This document shows, piece after piece, positions 8,763 to 17,600 of a DNA stretch of 64,000 bases. The notes beneath the pieces were generated by a model. The model saw nothing but the letters and a program-made list of their open reading frames with translations. It was not told the origin of the DNA and searched no databases. The stretch lies in NCBI RefSeq assembly GCF_007273535.1, contig NZ_RIBP01000004.1:1464001-1528000 (forward strand). The letters are read 5' to 3'. Origin of the DNA: Niallia circulans. GTDB lineage: Bacteria; Bacillota; Bacilli; Bacillales; Cytobacillaceae. A program made the translations under genes and the position numbers. Numbering within the stretch: position 1 is the stretch's first letter; each line of letters starts with the position of its first letter.

Positions 8763-9923
8763 ATGAACAAAAAATATCCAGTAGCATTATGGACATTAGT
8801 AATTGGCGCATTTGCCATCGGCATGACAGAGTTTGTCATAATGGGCTTGCTGCCAGAGGTGGCTCGCGATGTTAATTCATCCATTGCCGCAGCCGGCCAG
8901 CTGATTACTGGCTATGCCCTTGGCGTTGCGGTTGGCGGACCAATTCTTGTCCTTATTACATATAAAATGTCACAAAAGAACTTATTAATGTTGTTAATGT
9001 TAATATTTATTCTAGGCAACTTAATGGCAACAATTGCTTCAAGCTATGGTGTCCTTATGGCTTCCCGACTGCTGACGTCATTGGCTCATGGGTCCTTCTT
9101 TGGAGTCGGAGCAATTATGGCAGCGAGCCTTGTGGAGTATTCCCGCCGTGCGAGCGCAATGGCATTAATGTTCACTGGTTTGACTGTCGCTAATATTATT
9201 GGCGTACCATTCGGGACATTTGTTGGCCAGCAATTCGGCTGGAGAAGCAGCTTCCTTATTATAGCAATTATTGGTTTTATCACACTTATAGGCATATACA
9301 TGCTTGTCCCGAAACCGAAGGAACAGAAAAAAACCGACTTAAAGAAAGAGCTTGCTGTGCTTAAGAACAACCAATTATGGCTTGCCCTGTTGATTGCAAT
9401 GTTCTGTTTTGGCAGTGTGTTCACATTATTTACGTATATCACACCAATACTGACAGACGTAACAGGCTTTCAGTCGAATGCAGTCTCATGGATGCTCGTC
9501 GTCTTTGGTATTGGTGTAACAGTTGGTAATATCGTCGGCGGCAAGCTGGCAGATTGGAATATTAACCTGTCCTTGCAGTATATTTTAGTTGTCTTTATTC
9601 TGTACTTCTTTGTTTTATATGTACTGCAATTCTCAATGGTCTTAATGATCCCAGGCATATTTATATTCGGTGTTCTTGCCTTTTCAATGGTGCCAATGCT
9701 TCAATTCCGAATTCTCGGTCTTTCAGCCGAAGCACCAACAATTGCCAGCACACTTAACCAATCAGCAATGAACCTCGGCAACGCAGGCGGAGCATTTGCA
9801 GGCGGCTTGTCTGTAACATATTTACCGCTTCATGATCTTGTTTTGGTAGCACCCATTATAACTGTGATCGGCTTTATTCTTTTGTTTGTTCAGATGAGAG
9901 GAGTTAAGGCGAGGGCAGCTTGA
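8763..9923 (+). CDS. MFS transporter, DHA1 drug/sugar efflux type
   Basis: Major facilitator superfamily exporter of 386 residues with 12 predicted helices. The start is ATG 8763 behind GAAAGGGG; an earlier in-frame ATG at 8712 lies in the terminator-like T stretch. It begins YPVALWTLVIGAFAIGMTEF and has the GLLPEVARDV and AGQLITGYALGVAVGGP motifs of the AraJ/YdhP/PbuE-like DHA1 group, with motif C around GVPFGTFVGQQFGWR. Members export sugars, purines or antibiotics; the substrate cannot be told from sequence. It is monocistronic, ending at a strong hairpin shared with the convergent kinase gene. Confidence 0.88.
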   Translation: MNKKYPVALWTLVIGAFAIGMTEFVIMGLLPEVARDVNSSIAAAGQLITGYALGVAVGGPILVLITYKMSQKNLLMLLMLIFILGNLMATIASSYGVLMASRLLTSLAHGSFFGVGAIMAASLVEYSRRASAMALMFTGLTVANIIGVPFGTFVGQQFGWRSSFLIIAIIGFITLIGIYMLVPKPKEQKKTDLKKELAVLKNNQLWLALLIAMFCFGSVFTLFTYITPILTDVTGFQSNAVSWMLVVFGIGVTVGNIVGGKLADWNINLSLQYILVVFILYFFVLYVLQFSMVLMIPGIFIFGVLAFSMVPMLQFRILGLSAEAPTIASTLNQSAMNLGNAGGAFAGGLSVTYLPLHDLVLVAPIITVIGFILLFVQMRGVKARAA

Positions 9924-9930
9924 CTATGTG

Positions 9931-9966
9931 AAAAGGATTCTTCCTATGCGGAAGAATCCTTTTTTA
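9931..9966. terminator. Bidirectional terminator between MFS and kinase genes
   Basis: A 12-bp stem, AAGGATTCTTCC with GGAAGAATCCTT, around the loop TATGC, flanked by T-rich DNA on the plus strand and by AAAA (T-rich on the minus strand) on the other side. It serves both convergent genes. Confidence 0.9.
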
Positions 9967-11685
9967 ATCGCCGAGCAATGGCAATAGAATTCGAATACTT
10001 GTGCCTTGTTCTGGTTCGCTTTTCACATTGATGGAACCTCCGTGGAGTTCTATCAGCTTTTTGGTAATTGCCATGCCAAGACCTGTTCCGTTATTGGAGC
10101 TGCTTGTATTTGTTCCTCTGTAATAGCGTACAAACAGTCTATTCAATGTTTCTGTATCCATGCCAACACCGTTATCCTCAATTGTAATTGTCAAAAGATA
10201 CTGGTCAATTAGTCCGGTTGCTACCGTAATAGTCGTTGCAGGTGCATTATATTTGATTGCATTTTCAATCAAATTTTCCATAATACGACGGAACCATTTA
10301 GGGTCAACTGCTGCGATAATCTCACCATCATATGGCAGGAACACAAACTCATTTTGAGTTCCTGTCGGACTATTAATATAGTGAATGATAATACGTCTAA
10401 TCTGCTCATTTATTCCCACTTTTTCTTTGGCAATAGGGAAGGCATTGCTCCTAAGCTGGTAGGTTAATGTTAAATCTTCTAGAAGCTCCTTCATGTACTG
10501 AGACTTTTCTGCAATTGTTCCGGAGAATGTCCTGATTTCCTCTTCAGACCAAGAATATTGGTCTGAACGAAGCATTTCTGCATAGCCTCCGATTGTGGCA
10601 AGTGGTGTTTTCAAGTCATGTGATAGTCCGCTGATCCATTCATCTCTTACTTTAGTTGCTTTTTTTCTTGTCTGTTTATTTTTTTCTAAAGTTTCCGTCA
10701 GTTCTGTTAGCGTTGTAATCAGTTCCTTATAGATCCTATATTTCTTTTTTAGCTTGCCTTTTTTGTTGTGCAAGCTGGAGCGGTTATTAGAACCTTGAGT
10801 ATAAAGACCATTCCCTAACTCACCAATCCATTTAATGATTGTCACAAGTGGAGCACCGAATTTATAACCATACCAAATCGTTATTGTTAGTAATAGAAGG
10901 AGGATAACGACAAAAATGATGAAGGCAGTGCTGCCGACTGTTTTTAATAACTCGTTTGCGATTTGCTCATGATTCGTTTTTTCAGTGCTAACAAGAAGAA
11001 CCTGGCCTGTCTGTTCATGATAATAGGCAGCGGAATCACTGTCTTCCTTCTGAGTAAGCTCCAGCAGTTCTTCAAGTGAATAGTTCGCTTTTTGTTTATC
11101 TGCCAAATAACCGTCCTGACTGGTGCCATTTTTGCCGACGAGCTGTATCCAGCCTTGGCTGCTTTTTATTGTTTCTTGTGCAGTCTCGGAAAGATTCAAC
11201 AATCCTTTTTCCCAATTCACATCTTCTTTAACAGTAGATAATATTGCCTTGCTGCTAGTCTCCGTTCCAAAGATAATAATGAGTGGATTTTTCGTATCTG
11301 TCCTTATTGTCCAAACTTTATAATCATACGACATTGGCTCATTTCCAGAAAAAAATGCGCCATAATCATTATTTGTGAACGTGAATTCAGCAGGTGTGTT
11401 GTATGTCTTCAAAAGCTCGCCATCCTTAGAAAGCACTGCAAGCCATCCGTCTTGTTTCTTTGTCAGATTTTTAATATCTGAATCAATCCTTACTTCCCCA
11501 TTGTCTATTGAAAAGGAAGCTTCTATGGAAGATGCATCTGCTGTTGTTAAGTCACTTGATACTTCAAAATTTGTTAAGGAGTAGCCGACGAATATCCAAA
11601 AGGTAAGAAAAATAATAGCTAAAAAAAAGGACACAAGCAGAAGCTGAAAAAAATACTGCAAATAAAATCGTTTTGGCATATTCAT
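9964..11685 (-). CDS. Sensor histidine kinase with large extracellular domain
   Basis: Membrane histidine kinase of 573 residues. The first helix is at about 11-34 and the second at about 254-275, leaving an outer domain of roughly 220 residues with two WLAVLSKDGE / WIQLVGKNGT segments that look like a tandem PDC/Cache-type fold. After a linker comes HisKA with His356 in GLSHDLKTPLATIGGY, then an N box MENLIENAIKYN and G boxes DNGVGM and GTGLGMAITKKL. It begins right after the stop of the response regulator gene, so both are one operon. The adjacent divergent ABC exporter is the likely target. I cannot assign the signal. Confidence 0.9.
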   Translation of the reverse strand: MNMPKRFYLQYFFQLLLVSFFLAIIFLTFWIFVGYSLTNFEVSSDLTTADASSIEASFSIDNGEVRIDSDIKNLTKKQDGWLAVLSKDGELLKTYNTPAEFTFTNNDYGAFFSGNEPMSYDYKVWTIRTDTKNPLIIIFGTETSSKAILSTVKEDVNWEKGLLNLSETAQETIKSSQGWIQLVGKNGTSQDGYLADKQKANYSLEELLELTQKEDSDSAAYYHEQTGQVLLVSTEKTNHEQIANELLKTVGSTAFIIFVVILLLLLTITIWYGYKFGAPLVTIIKWIGELGNGLYTQGSNNRSSLHNKKGKLKKKYRIYKELITTLTELTETLEKNKQTRKKATKVRDEWISGLSHDLKTPLATIGGYAEMLRSDQYSWSEEEIRTFSGTIAEKSQYMKELLEDLTLTYQLRSNAFPIAKEKVGINEQIRRIIIHYINSPTGTQNEFVFLPYDGEIIAAVDPKWFRRIMENLIENAIKYNAPATTITVATGLIDQYLLTITIEDNGVGMDTETLNRLFVRYYRGTNTSSSNNGTGLGMAITKKLIELHGGSINVKSEPEQGTSIRILLPLLGD

Positions 11686-12387
11686 TTAACGGTGACCTTC
11701 TGTTGCTAATTTATAGCCGAGCCCTCTCACTGTCACGATATACTGAGGTTTACTTGGAACTATCTCGATTTTTTCCCTTAGTTTGCGAATATGAACCATA
11801 ATTGTATTGTCTTCACCGAGAAAGTCCTCTCCCCAGACATTTTCATAAAGCTGTGCCTTACTAAAAAGCTGATTTGGATGCTTGCAGAAAAACAGCAATA
11901 GCTGATAAACCTGTGCAGGCAAGTTAACCTTCAAGCCTCTCACACTCACTTCACCAGAATAACTATTAACGACCAAGTCGCCATAATGAAAGCTGACAGC
12001 TTCCTTAGCATTGGTGCTTATATGTCTCCTTAAGTGGGCTTTGACTCTTGCAACTGCTTCAAGGGGATTAAACGGTTTTGTTATATAGTCATCTGCACCT
12101 AATGCGAAGCCGGACAGCTTATCAAGATCTGTTGACCTTGCTGTTAGGAAGAAGATGGGGGCATTACTTCTTTCTCTTATGAGCGGGCAGATATCAAAGC
12201 CGCTTCGGTCTGGAAGCATTACATCAAGAAATATCAAATCATAGCTGTTTGCCATGCAAAGGCGTAGTGCTTCCTCTGCTGTTTCGGCAGTATCAATCCG
12301 CTGGAAACCTTCTTTTTTCAAGATGACCGTCAACATTTGGTGAATCGCCTGCTCGTCATCCACAATTAATAGCCTTTTATTTTCCAT
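11686..12387 (-). CDS. OmpR-family response regulator
   Basis: Response regulator of 233 residues, encoded directly before its kinase. The receiver domain has VDDEQ at the start, phosphoacceptor Asp55 in LIFLDVMLP, Thr in FLTAR and Lys in YITKPF. The winged-helix output domain carries QVYQLLLFFCKHPNQ, TIMVHIRKLREKIE and VRGLGYKLA. Upstream, the 150-base divergent region contains an 11-bp-period direct repeat, a pattern that OmpR-type regulators bind. It probably controls the exporter operon on the other strand. The physiological signal is unknown. Confidence 0.92.
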   Translation of the reverse strand: MENKRLLIVDDEQAIHQMLTVILKKEGFQRIDTAETAEEALRLCMANSYDLIFLDVMLPDRSGFDICPLIRERSNAPIFFLTARSTDLDKLSGFALGADDYITKPFNPLEAVARVKAHLRRHISTNAKEAVSFHYGDLVVNSYSGEVSVRGLKVNLPAQVYQLLLFFCKHPNQLFSKAQLYENVWGEDFLGEDNTIMVHIRKLREKIEIVPSKPQYIVTVRGLGYKLATEGHR

Positions 12388-12452
12388 AAATCTAATCTCC
12401 TAATACAGAATATATAAAAATATCATATCACTTTTTTGGTAAAAATTTTGAA

Positions 12453-12507
12453 ATTAAGGAAGAATTAAGGTTCTGTTTCTAAAGAGGTAAGGTACGATAG
12501 ATATAAT
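12453..12507 (+). promoter_or_regulatory. Direct-repeat operator and promoter of the divergent ABC operon
   Basis: ATTAAGG occurs twice, at 12453-12459 and 12464-12470, spaced exactly one helical turn (11 bp). A TATAAT -10 box lies at 12502-12507 with no clear -35 box, so the repeats sit just upstream of where a -35 would be. This is the usual arrangement for activation by an OmpR-family regulator. The site lies between the regulator gene and the exporter operon. Binding is inferred. Confidence 0.5.
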
Positions 12508-12537
12508 CCTTTATAGAAAAGGAGCAGGAGGTGCAAT

Positions 12538-12720
12538 TTGAAAAAAGTATTTAGTATTATGGCATCAATAACTGCAATTCTTATGTTCTCCAAACATTTT
12601 GGCAATGAATTCGCAGATCAACATTATAATAAATTGGCTATTTTATTGATCATAGGTTTGTTGGGTCAAGGTATCTTTCAGTTTTGGGGCAAAAAGGCCC
12701 ACAATCCTACTGGAGAATAG
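12538..12720 (+). CDS. Small membrane protein (60 aa) leading an ABC exporter operon
   Basis: A 60-residue protein starting at TTG 12538, six bases after AGGAGGTG. It has a weakly hydrophobic N-terminal segment (about 4-18, VFSIMASITAILMF), a His/Asn-rich turn KHFGNEFADQHYNK, and one clear helix KLAILLIIGLLGQGIFQFW, then a charged tail. It is the first gene after the candidate regulated promoter and precedes the permease gene by 61 bases. It may be an accessory subunit or a peptide that modulates the exporter or the kinase, but I recognise no family. Confidence 0.72.
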   Translation: MKKVFSIMASITAILMFSKHFGNEFADQHYNKLAILLIIGLLGQGIFQFWGKKAHNPTGE

Positions 12721-12781
12721 ACCAGTTTTCGAATGATATGAAAGAGTTTTTTTGTATTCTACATGACGGAGGGAAGCTAAC

Positions 12782-13471
12782 ATGATTGAAATAGGAAAAA
12801 GAGAGTTTTTACAGCTATTTAAAGGAGTCAAATCAGTTCTGATTATTTTGTTGTTTTTAGTGACTTCCTATTATTCTGCTAAGTTTGCAGAACCATTAGC
12901 TGCGGTAACAGAGATGACAGCAAAGGAAGCGGCCCAGGCTCATGTAGCGGGATTAATGTTTTTAATATTATTATTCGGTCAGCTTTTTGTTACAAGCCTG
13001 TCCCATGACAGCATCAATAGGGAGATACATGAACGAACGATGCGTTTTTTAGTGACAAAGACAACAAGGCGGTCCATTTTACTTGGGAAATTTTTTGGAA
13101 TTTGGATGTTTTGGTTTGTTAGTCTGTTTTTATCCTATCTAATTATCAGTATCATAACAAAAAAGGTAAGTATATTATTGTTCAGCCAGACAATGAGTCT
13201 GCTCACATTCCAGGTGGCTTTTGTACTCTTGTTATCGGTTTTGATTACAAAGCCGGGCATTACGATGTTTTTTGGTATCATAAGCAGTCTAATCTTTCCG
13301 ATTATCGGAGGATGGTTAGTGCTTACTTCCAATCCGACAATTAGCTGGTTAAAATATTTAACGCCATATTATTACATGGAAAATGAAGACTATAATTTTT
13401 TGGTTATTTTTGGATTTGCAGCTATCCTTATTTATCTTGCTGATCTTGTGTTTAAAAGGAGGGAATGCTGA
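12782..13471 (+). CDS. ABC-2 type transporter permease
   Basis: Membrane subunit of 229 residues with six hydrophobic helices. It has the ABC-2 layout: an N-terminal helix, a short SLSHDSINREIHERTMRFLVTKTTRR segment before helix 3 (a conserved feature of NatB/YhaP-like permeases), then four more helices ending FLVIFGFAAILIYLADLVF. The ATG at 12782 follows a GGAGGGAAG site. The stop overlaps the start of the ATPase gene by one base. Together they should form a half-size exporter. The substrate is unknown; export of a peptide or a wall-active compound under two-component control is a reasonable guess. Confidence 0.85.
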   Translation: MIEIGKREFLQLFKGVKSVLIILLFLVTSYYSAKFAEPLAAVTEMTAKEAAQAHVAGLMFLILLFGQLFVTSLSHDSINREIHERTMRFLVTKTTRRSILLGKFFGIWMFWFVSLFLSYLIISIITKKVSILLFSQTMSLLTFQVAFVLLLSVLITKPGITMFFGIISSLIFPIIGGWLVLTSNPTISWLKYLTPYYYMENEDYNFLVIFGFAAILIYLADLVFKRREC

Positions 13472-14373
13472 TGACGGTCATTAAAGCAGAAAAGGTTACA
13501 AAAGCATATAACGGAGTAAACGTTGTCGATGGCGTTGACTTAGCAATTTATAAAGGAGAGATATTCGGTTTTCTTGGCAGAAATGGGGCTGGAAAATCAA
13601 CCTTTATTAACATGCTGACAGGTATTATACAGCCGTCATCAGGTTCTTTTACGTTGCTAGGAGAAGATGGCAAACAATTAGATGTTAAAAGGAGAATTGG
13701 AGTGATGCCTGATTATTCCACCTTTTATGGCTCATCCACTGCTCTTCATCATCTGCGGTTTTTCTCTGCACTGTCTGGTAATCCCGCATCAAAGGAGGCA
13801 TGTCTAAAAGCATTGGACGCAGTCGGTTTAGCCGGGCATGCCAATAAAAAGGTGGGGAAGTTTTCCTTTGGAATGAAAAAAAAGCTTGGAGTGGCACAGG
13901 CAATCATTCATGATCCTGAACTTCTGTTTTTAGACGAACCTACCTCTGGGATGGACGCTGAGTCTGCGATTCAAATTCAGCATTTAATTAAAAGTCTTCA
14001 TAAAATGGGGAAAACAATCTTTTTAACCTCACATAATTTGGATGAAGTGGAGAAGCTCTGCACAAGAATAGCCATTATGAAAGAAGGAAGGATAGTCAAG
14101 ATTGGAACAATGGACGAACTTCGTGCCTATTATCGTACTACTATCATTGTCAAAATAAAACATGGTCCAATCCCATTATCAGAAGAACAAAAGCTTTATG
14201 ATTGGCTTCAAGGGAAAGGGAAAGATATTCAGCTTGGAGAAAAAACACTTGAGATTACCGTGGATGAAGAAAGAAAAATTGCTGAAATCACAAGAGCCTT
14301 CACTGCCTGCAATACAGATATTTATCGTGTTGAAGTAGAGGAACCGACGTTGGAGGAGATATTTTTGGAATAG
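13471..14373 (+). CDS. ABC transporter ATP-binding protein (ABC-2 exporter)
   Basis: ATPase of 300 residues. It has Walker A GRNGAGKST, Q-loop region GVMPDY, ABC signature FSFGMKKKLGVAQ (a variant of LSGGQ), Walker B LLFLDEPTSGMD and the switch His in LTSHNLDEV. The C-terminal 85 residues form the small extra domain usual in CcmA/NatA-type ATPases. The start is ATG 13471, seven bases after GGAGGG and overlapping the permease stop; the ATG two codons earlier is too close to the ribosome binding site. A terminator follows at once. Confidence 0.92.
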   Translation: MTVIKAEKVTKAYNGVNVVDGVDLAIYKGEIFGFLGRNGAGKSTFINMLTGIIQPSSGSFTLLGEDGKQLDVKRRIGVMPDYSTFYGSSTALHHLRFFSALSGNPASKEACLKALDAVGLAGHANKKVGKFSFGMKKKLGVAQAIIHDPELLFLDEPTSGMDAESAIQIQHLIKSLHKMGKTIFLTSHNLDEVEKLCTRIAIMKEGRIVKIGTMDELRAYYRTTIIVKIKHGPIPLSEEQKLYDWLQGKGKDIQLGEKTLEITVDEERKIAEITRAFTACNTDIYRVEVEEPTLEEIFLE

Positions 14374-14375
14374 TG

Positions 14376-14404
14376 AAGGACCCTCTGATGAAGGGTCTTT
14401 TTTG
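14376..14404 (+). terminator. Rho-independent terminator of the ABC exporter operon
   Basis: The stem AAGGACCCTC/GAAGGGTCTT (core GACCC/GGGTC) is followed by a run of T and sits three bases after the ATPase stop codon. Confidence 0.85.
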
Positions 14405-14580
14405 TTTGCAAATGGAGAAGTGATAAATGTCATCTCAAAGAATCAACTGGTCCAGCTCAATCCATCCCTCAAATTTTCTATCTTTTTAGTATGATAAAAA
14501 AACCAAATCCTATCAATTAATGACAAAATAATGCAAAATATCCTATATCTTTACAAATTCTCTAAGTAATTCGAACTATT

Positions 14581-14608
14581 TTGACAGAAGAACTAAAAGT
14601 CTTATTAA
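14581..14608 (+). promoter_or_regulatory. Candidate promoter of the PA14-glucosaminidase gene; rest of the intergenic stretch
   Basis: The 280 bases between the terminator at 14404 and the large gene at 14685 are AT-rich and hold no open frame of note. A TTGACA box at 14581-14586 is followed after 16 bases by TATTAA (14603-14608), a plausible sigma-A promoter. A weak sigma-D-like reading of the same area was not good enough to claim. No riboswitch fold was recognised here. Confidence 0.4.
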
Positions 14609-14684
14609 CAATTTTCGGGTAATATTGCATAATTATAGGGGGTTAATCGCTAAGACTATTTTATCAGACGAATCTTTTTAGGAG

Positions 14685-17600
14685 GTGCCTCGGATCAAGA
14701 AGTTGTTACCCATAACTATTTTGACTGCAGCGATAGGGATTTCTGGTTTTTTCCTTCCGGCTAGTCATGATGCAGAAGCAGCAACTGCTGCAAAATGGTC
14801 AGTTAGCTACTATAACAATACTGGTATGTCAGGAACTCCTGTGCTTAAAGAGGAGATTTCTCAAAATGAGCTGGGATTGAAGGTAGATAACGGCAAAAAT
14901 TCTCCGGCAACTGGAGTAAACAGTGACAACTTTTCTGCTGTTTATCAGTCCGACCAAGTGATGCCTGCAGGGAAGTATATTCTGCGGACAAGGGCGGATG
15001 ACGGCATTAGAGTATATGTGGATGGCAAGAAGATAATAGATGATTGGACTGCAAGCAGCTATTGGAAAAGTGAGAAGTCCAAAGTGATTACAGTCTCAGA
15101 TCTGACGAACCAATCCAACAAACAGCTTCATCGCATAAAGGTAGAATACTATGATAAGACTGGCGGCAGCGGTCTTGAGGTTTATCTTCATCCATATGAG
15201 GATGAAACAGAGGACTCAAGCTGGCTAGGACTCTATTATTCTAATAAATCTTACTCCGGCACTCCCGCATTAGTGGAAGGCGGAGCTACAGCTGGCACAA
15301 AGCTGACACAGCTCCTTAAAGACTGGGGACGAGAAAGCCCGGCAGACGGTTTGCCTGCTGACAACTTTACAGCTACTTATTTAAAGAAGCTTGCTGGTGG
15401 CAAGGATTATTTTGTCCAATCCTATGCAGATGACCAGATTGAAGTGAAAATAGGAAACCAAACCGTCATTAAACAGAACTACAATTCTTCTGGCGCGATT
15501 AATACAGGTGTCGCAGTCAATGTTGGCTCTGGCGAACAGACGATGAAGGTAAATTACCTTGAAGCGACTGGCAGGGCAAGATTTGCTGCAGAAGCAGTTG
15601 AATTTGGCGACTGGATTGGCTGGTATTACGACAATACCTCCTTAAGCGGAACGCCGAAAAGACAGAATGTTATTCAGGGAGACGGTAAGTCTCTTAAAGT
15701 AGAAAACGGTTCAGGCTCTCCAATAAGCGGCATTGGCAAGGATAATTTCTCTGTCAGATATTCAACCGCACAGAGAATTAAAGCAGGTAAATATATTTTG
15801 CGAACGCGTGCTGATGACGGCATGCGCGTTTATATTGACGGCAAGCTGGCTGTGGATGGCTGGAAATCAAGCAGCTATTGGAAAAGTGAACAAGTTAAAA
15901 TGATTGATATCAAGGATAAGAGCACGAGTGGTTCTAGCAAGGACGTTCATGAAATTACGATTGAATATTATGAGAAGACAGGCGGAAGCGGTCTGGAATT
16001 CTACTTGAACTCTATTCAAGAAGAGGCAGCTACCAATAAATGGCTTGGCTTATATTATAAAAATACTTCTTTAAGCGGGCTTGCGGCAGTAATTGAGGGA
16101 GGCGCTACTGCAGGAACAAAGCAGAGTCAGCTTTTCCACAATTGGGATAAAAACAAGCCGTACCCGAATGTAAATGAGGATAATTTCACGGCAAGCTATT
16201 ACAAGCTCCTTGATGGAAGCAAGGATTACTTTATTCAGACATTTGCGGATGACCGTATTCGGGCGAAAGCAAATGGCAAAACCATCATTAATCGCTGGAC
16301 TAATTCCTCTGGAATAGTCGATTCAGGCATCATCACTGATTTGGCTGCTGGAAATAATCTTCTTCAAGTTGATTATATGGAAGCAGGCGGCAGAGCAAGA
16401 GTAGCTGGAGATGCGGTGCCACTTGGCAACTGGATTGCTTGGTATTATAACAATACCTCCTTAAGCGGCTTCCCGGCGGCACAAAACACAATTTCAAGTG
16501 ATGGTAAATCCTTGAAGGTTGAAAACGGCTATGGTTCACCTGTCAGCGCTGTTGGTGGAGATTATTTCTCTGCACGCTATGCAACAGCACAAAGAATTAA
16601 GGCAGGAGATTATATTGTAAGAACAAGAGCAGACGATGGAATGCGTGTTTACATTGATGGCAAGCTTGCAGTGGACAGCTGGGAATCAAGCAGTTATTGG
16701 AAGAGTGAACAAACGCGTGTCATTTCTGTTAAGGATCATACGACAGGCAATGCAGACCAAAAGGATATCCATACGATACGCATTGAGTATTATGAGCAGA
16801 CAAAAGGCAGCGGACTGGAATTTTATCTGCAGCCTGCGAGTGCTGAACTGGAAAAGGACAGCTGGCTGGAGCTTTATTACAATAATACCAATCAGTCTGG
16901 AACTCCTGTTAAGGCAGTCGGGGGCGCAACGGCAGGCACTAAGGTGAAGGAGCTTCTTCATAATTGGGGAACAGGCAAGCCTTATGCAGAAGTCAACGCC
17001 GATAATTTCTCTGCTAAGTTCATGAAGCTTATTGCGGGCGGCAAGGATTATGTTTTGGAAACATATGCAGATGACGGAGTGAAAGCAACTGTAGATGATA
17101 AGAGTATTATCAACCGCTGGTCCAATTCATCTGGAAAATCAGATTTTGGGACAATCACAGGCTTAAGTGCAGGTGATCACCGTTTGACTGTAGATTATTA
17201 TGAAAATACCAACAATGCAGGAATTGCAGCAACAGTGGCACCATTCGGAAACTGGATTGCATCCTATTACAACAATACTTCATTGACTGGAATGCCTAAG
17301 TCTGTCAAGACGGTTTCCGGCAATGGAACAAGCCTGAAGGTGGAAAACGGCAATGGATCACCAACTGCGGGGATAAATGCCGATAACTTCTCTGTAAGCT
17401 ACAAAACGGCTCAGAGAATCAATTCAGGCAGCTATATTTTGCGCACAAGAGCAGATGACGGTATCCGTGTCTATCTTGATGGCAACCTAGTTGTGGATAA
17501 ATGGAGTCCAACCAGCTACTGGAAGAGCGAGTCTACTGACATTATTCAGGTAAAGGATCGCACGACAGGAATTGCAGCAGACAAAAATGTTCACACGATT

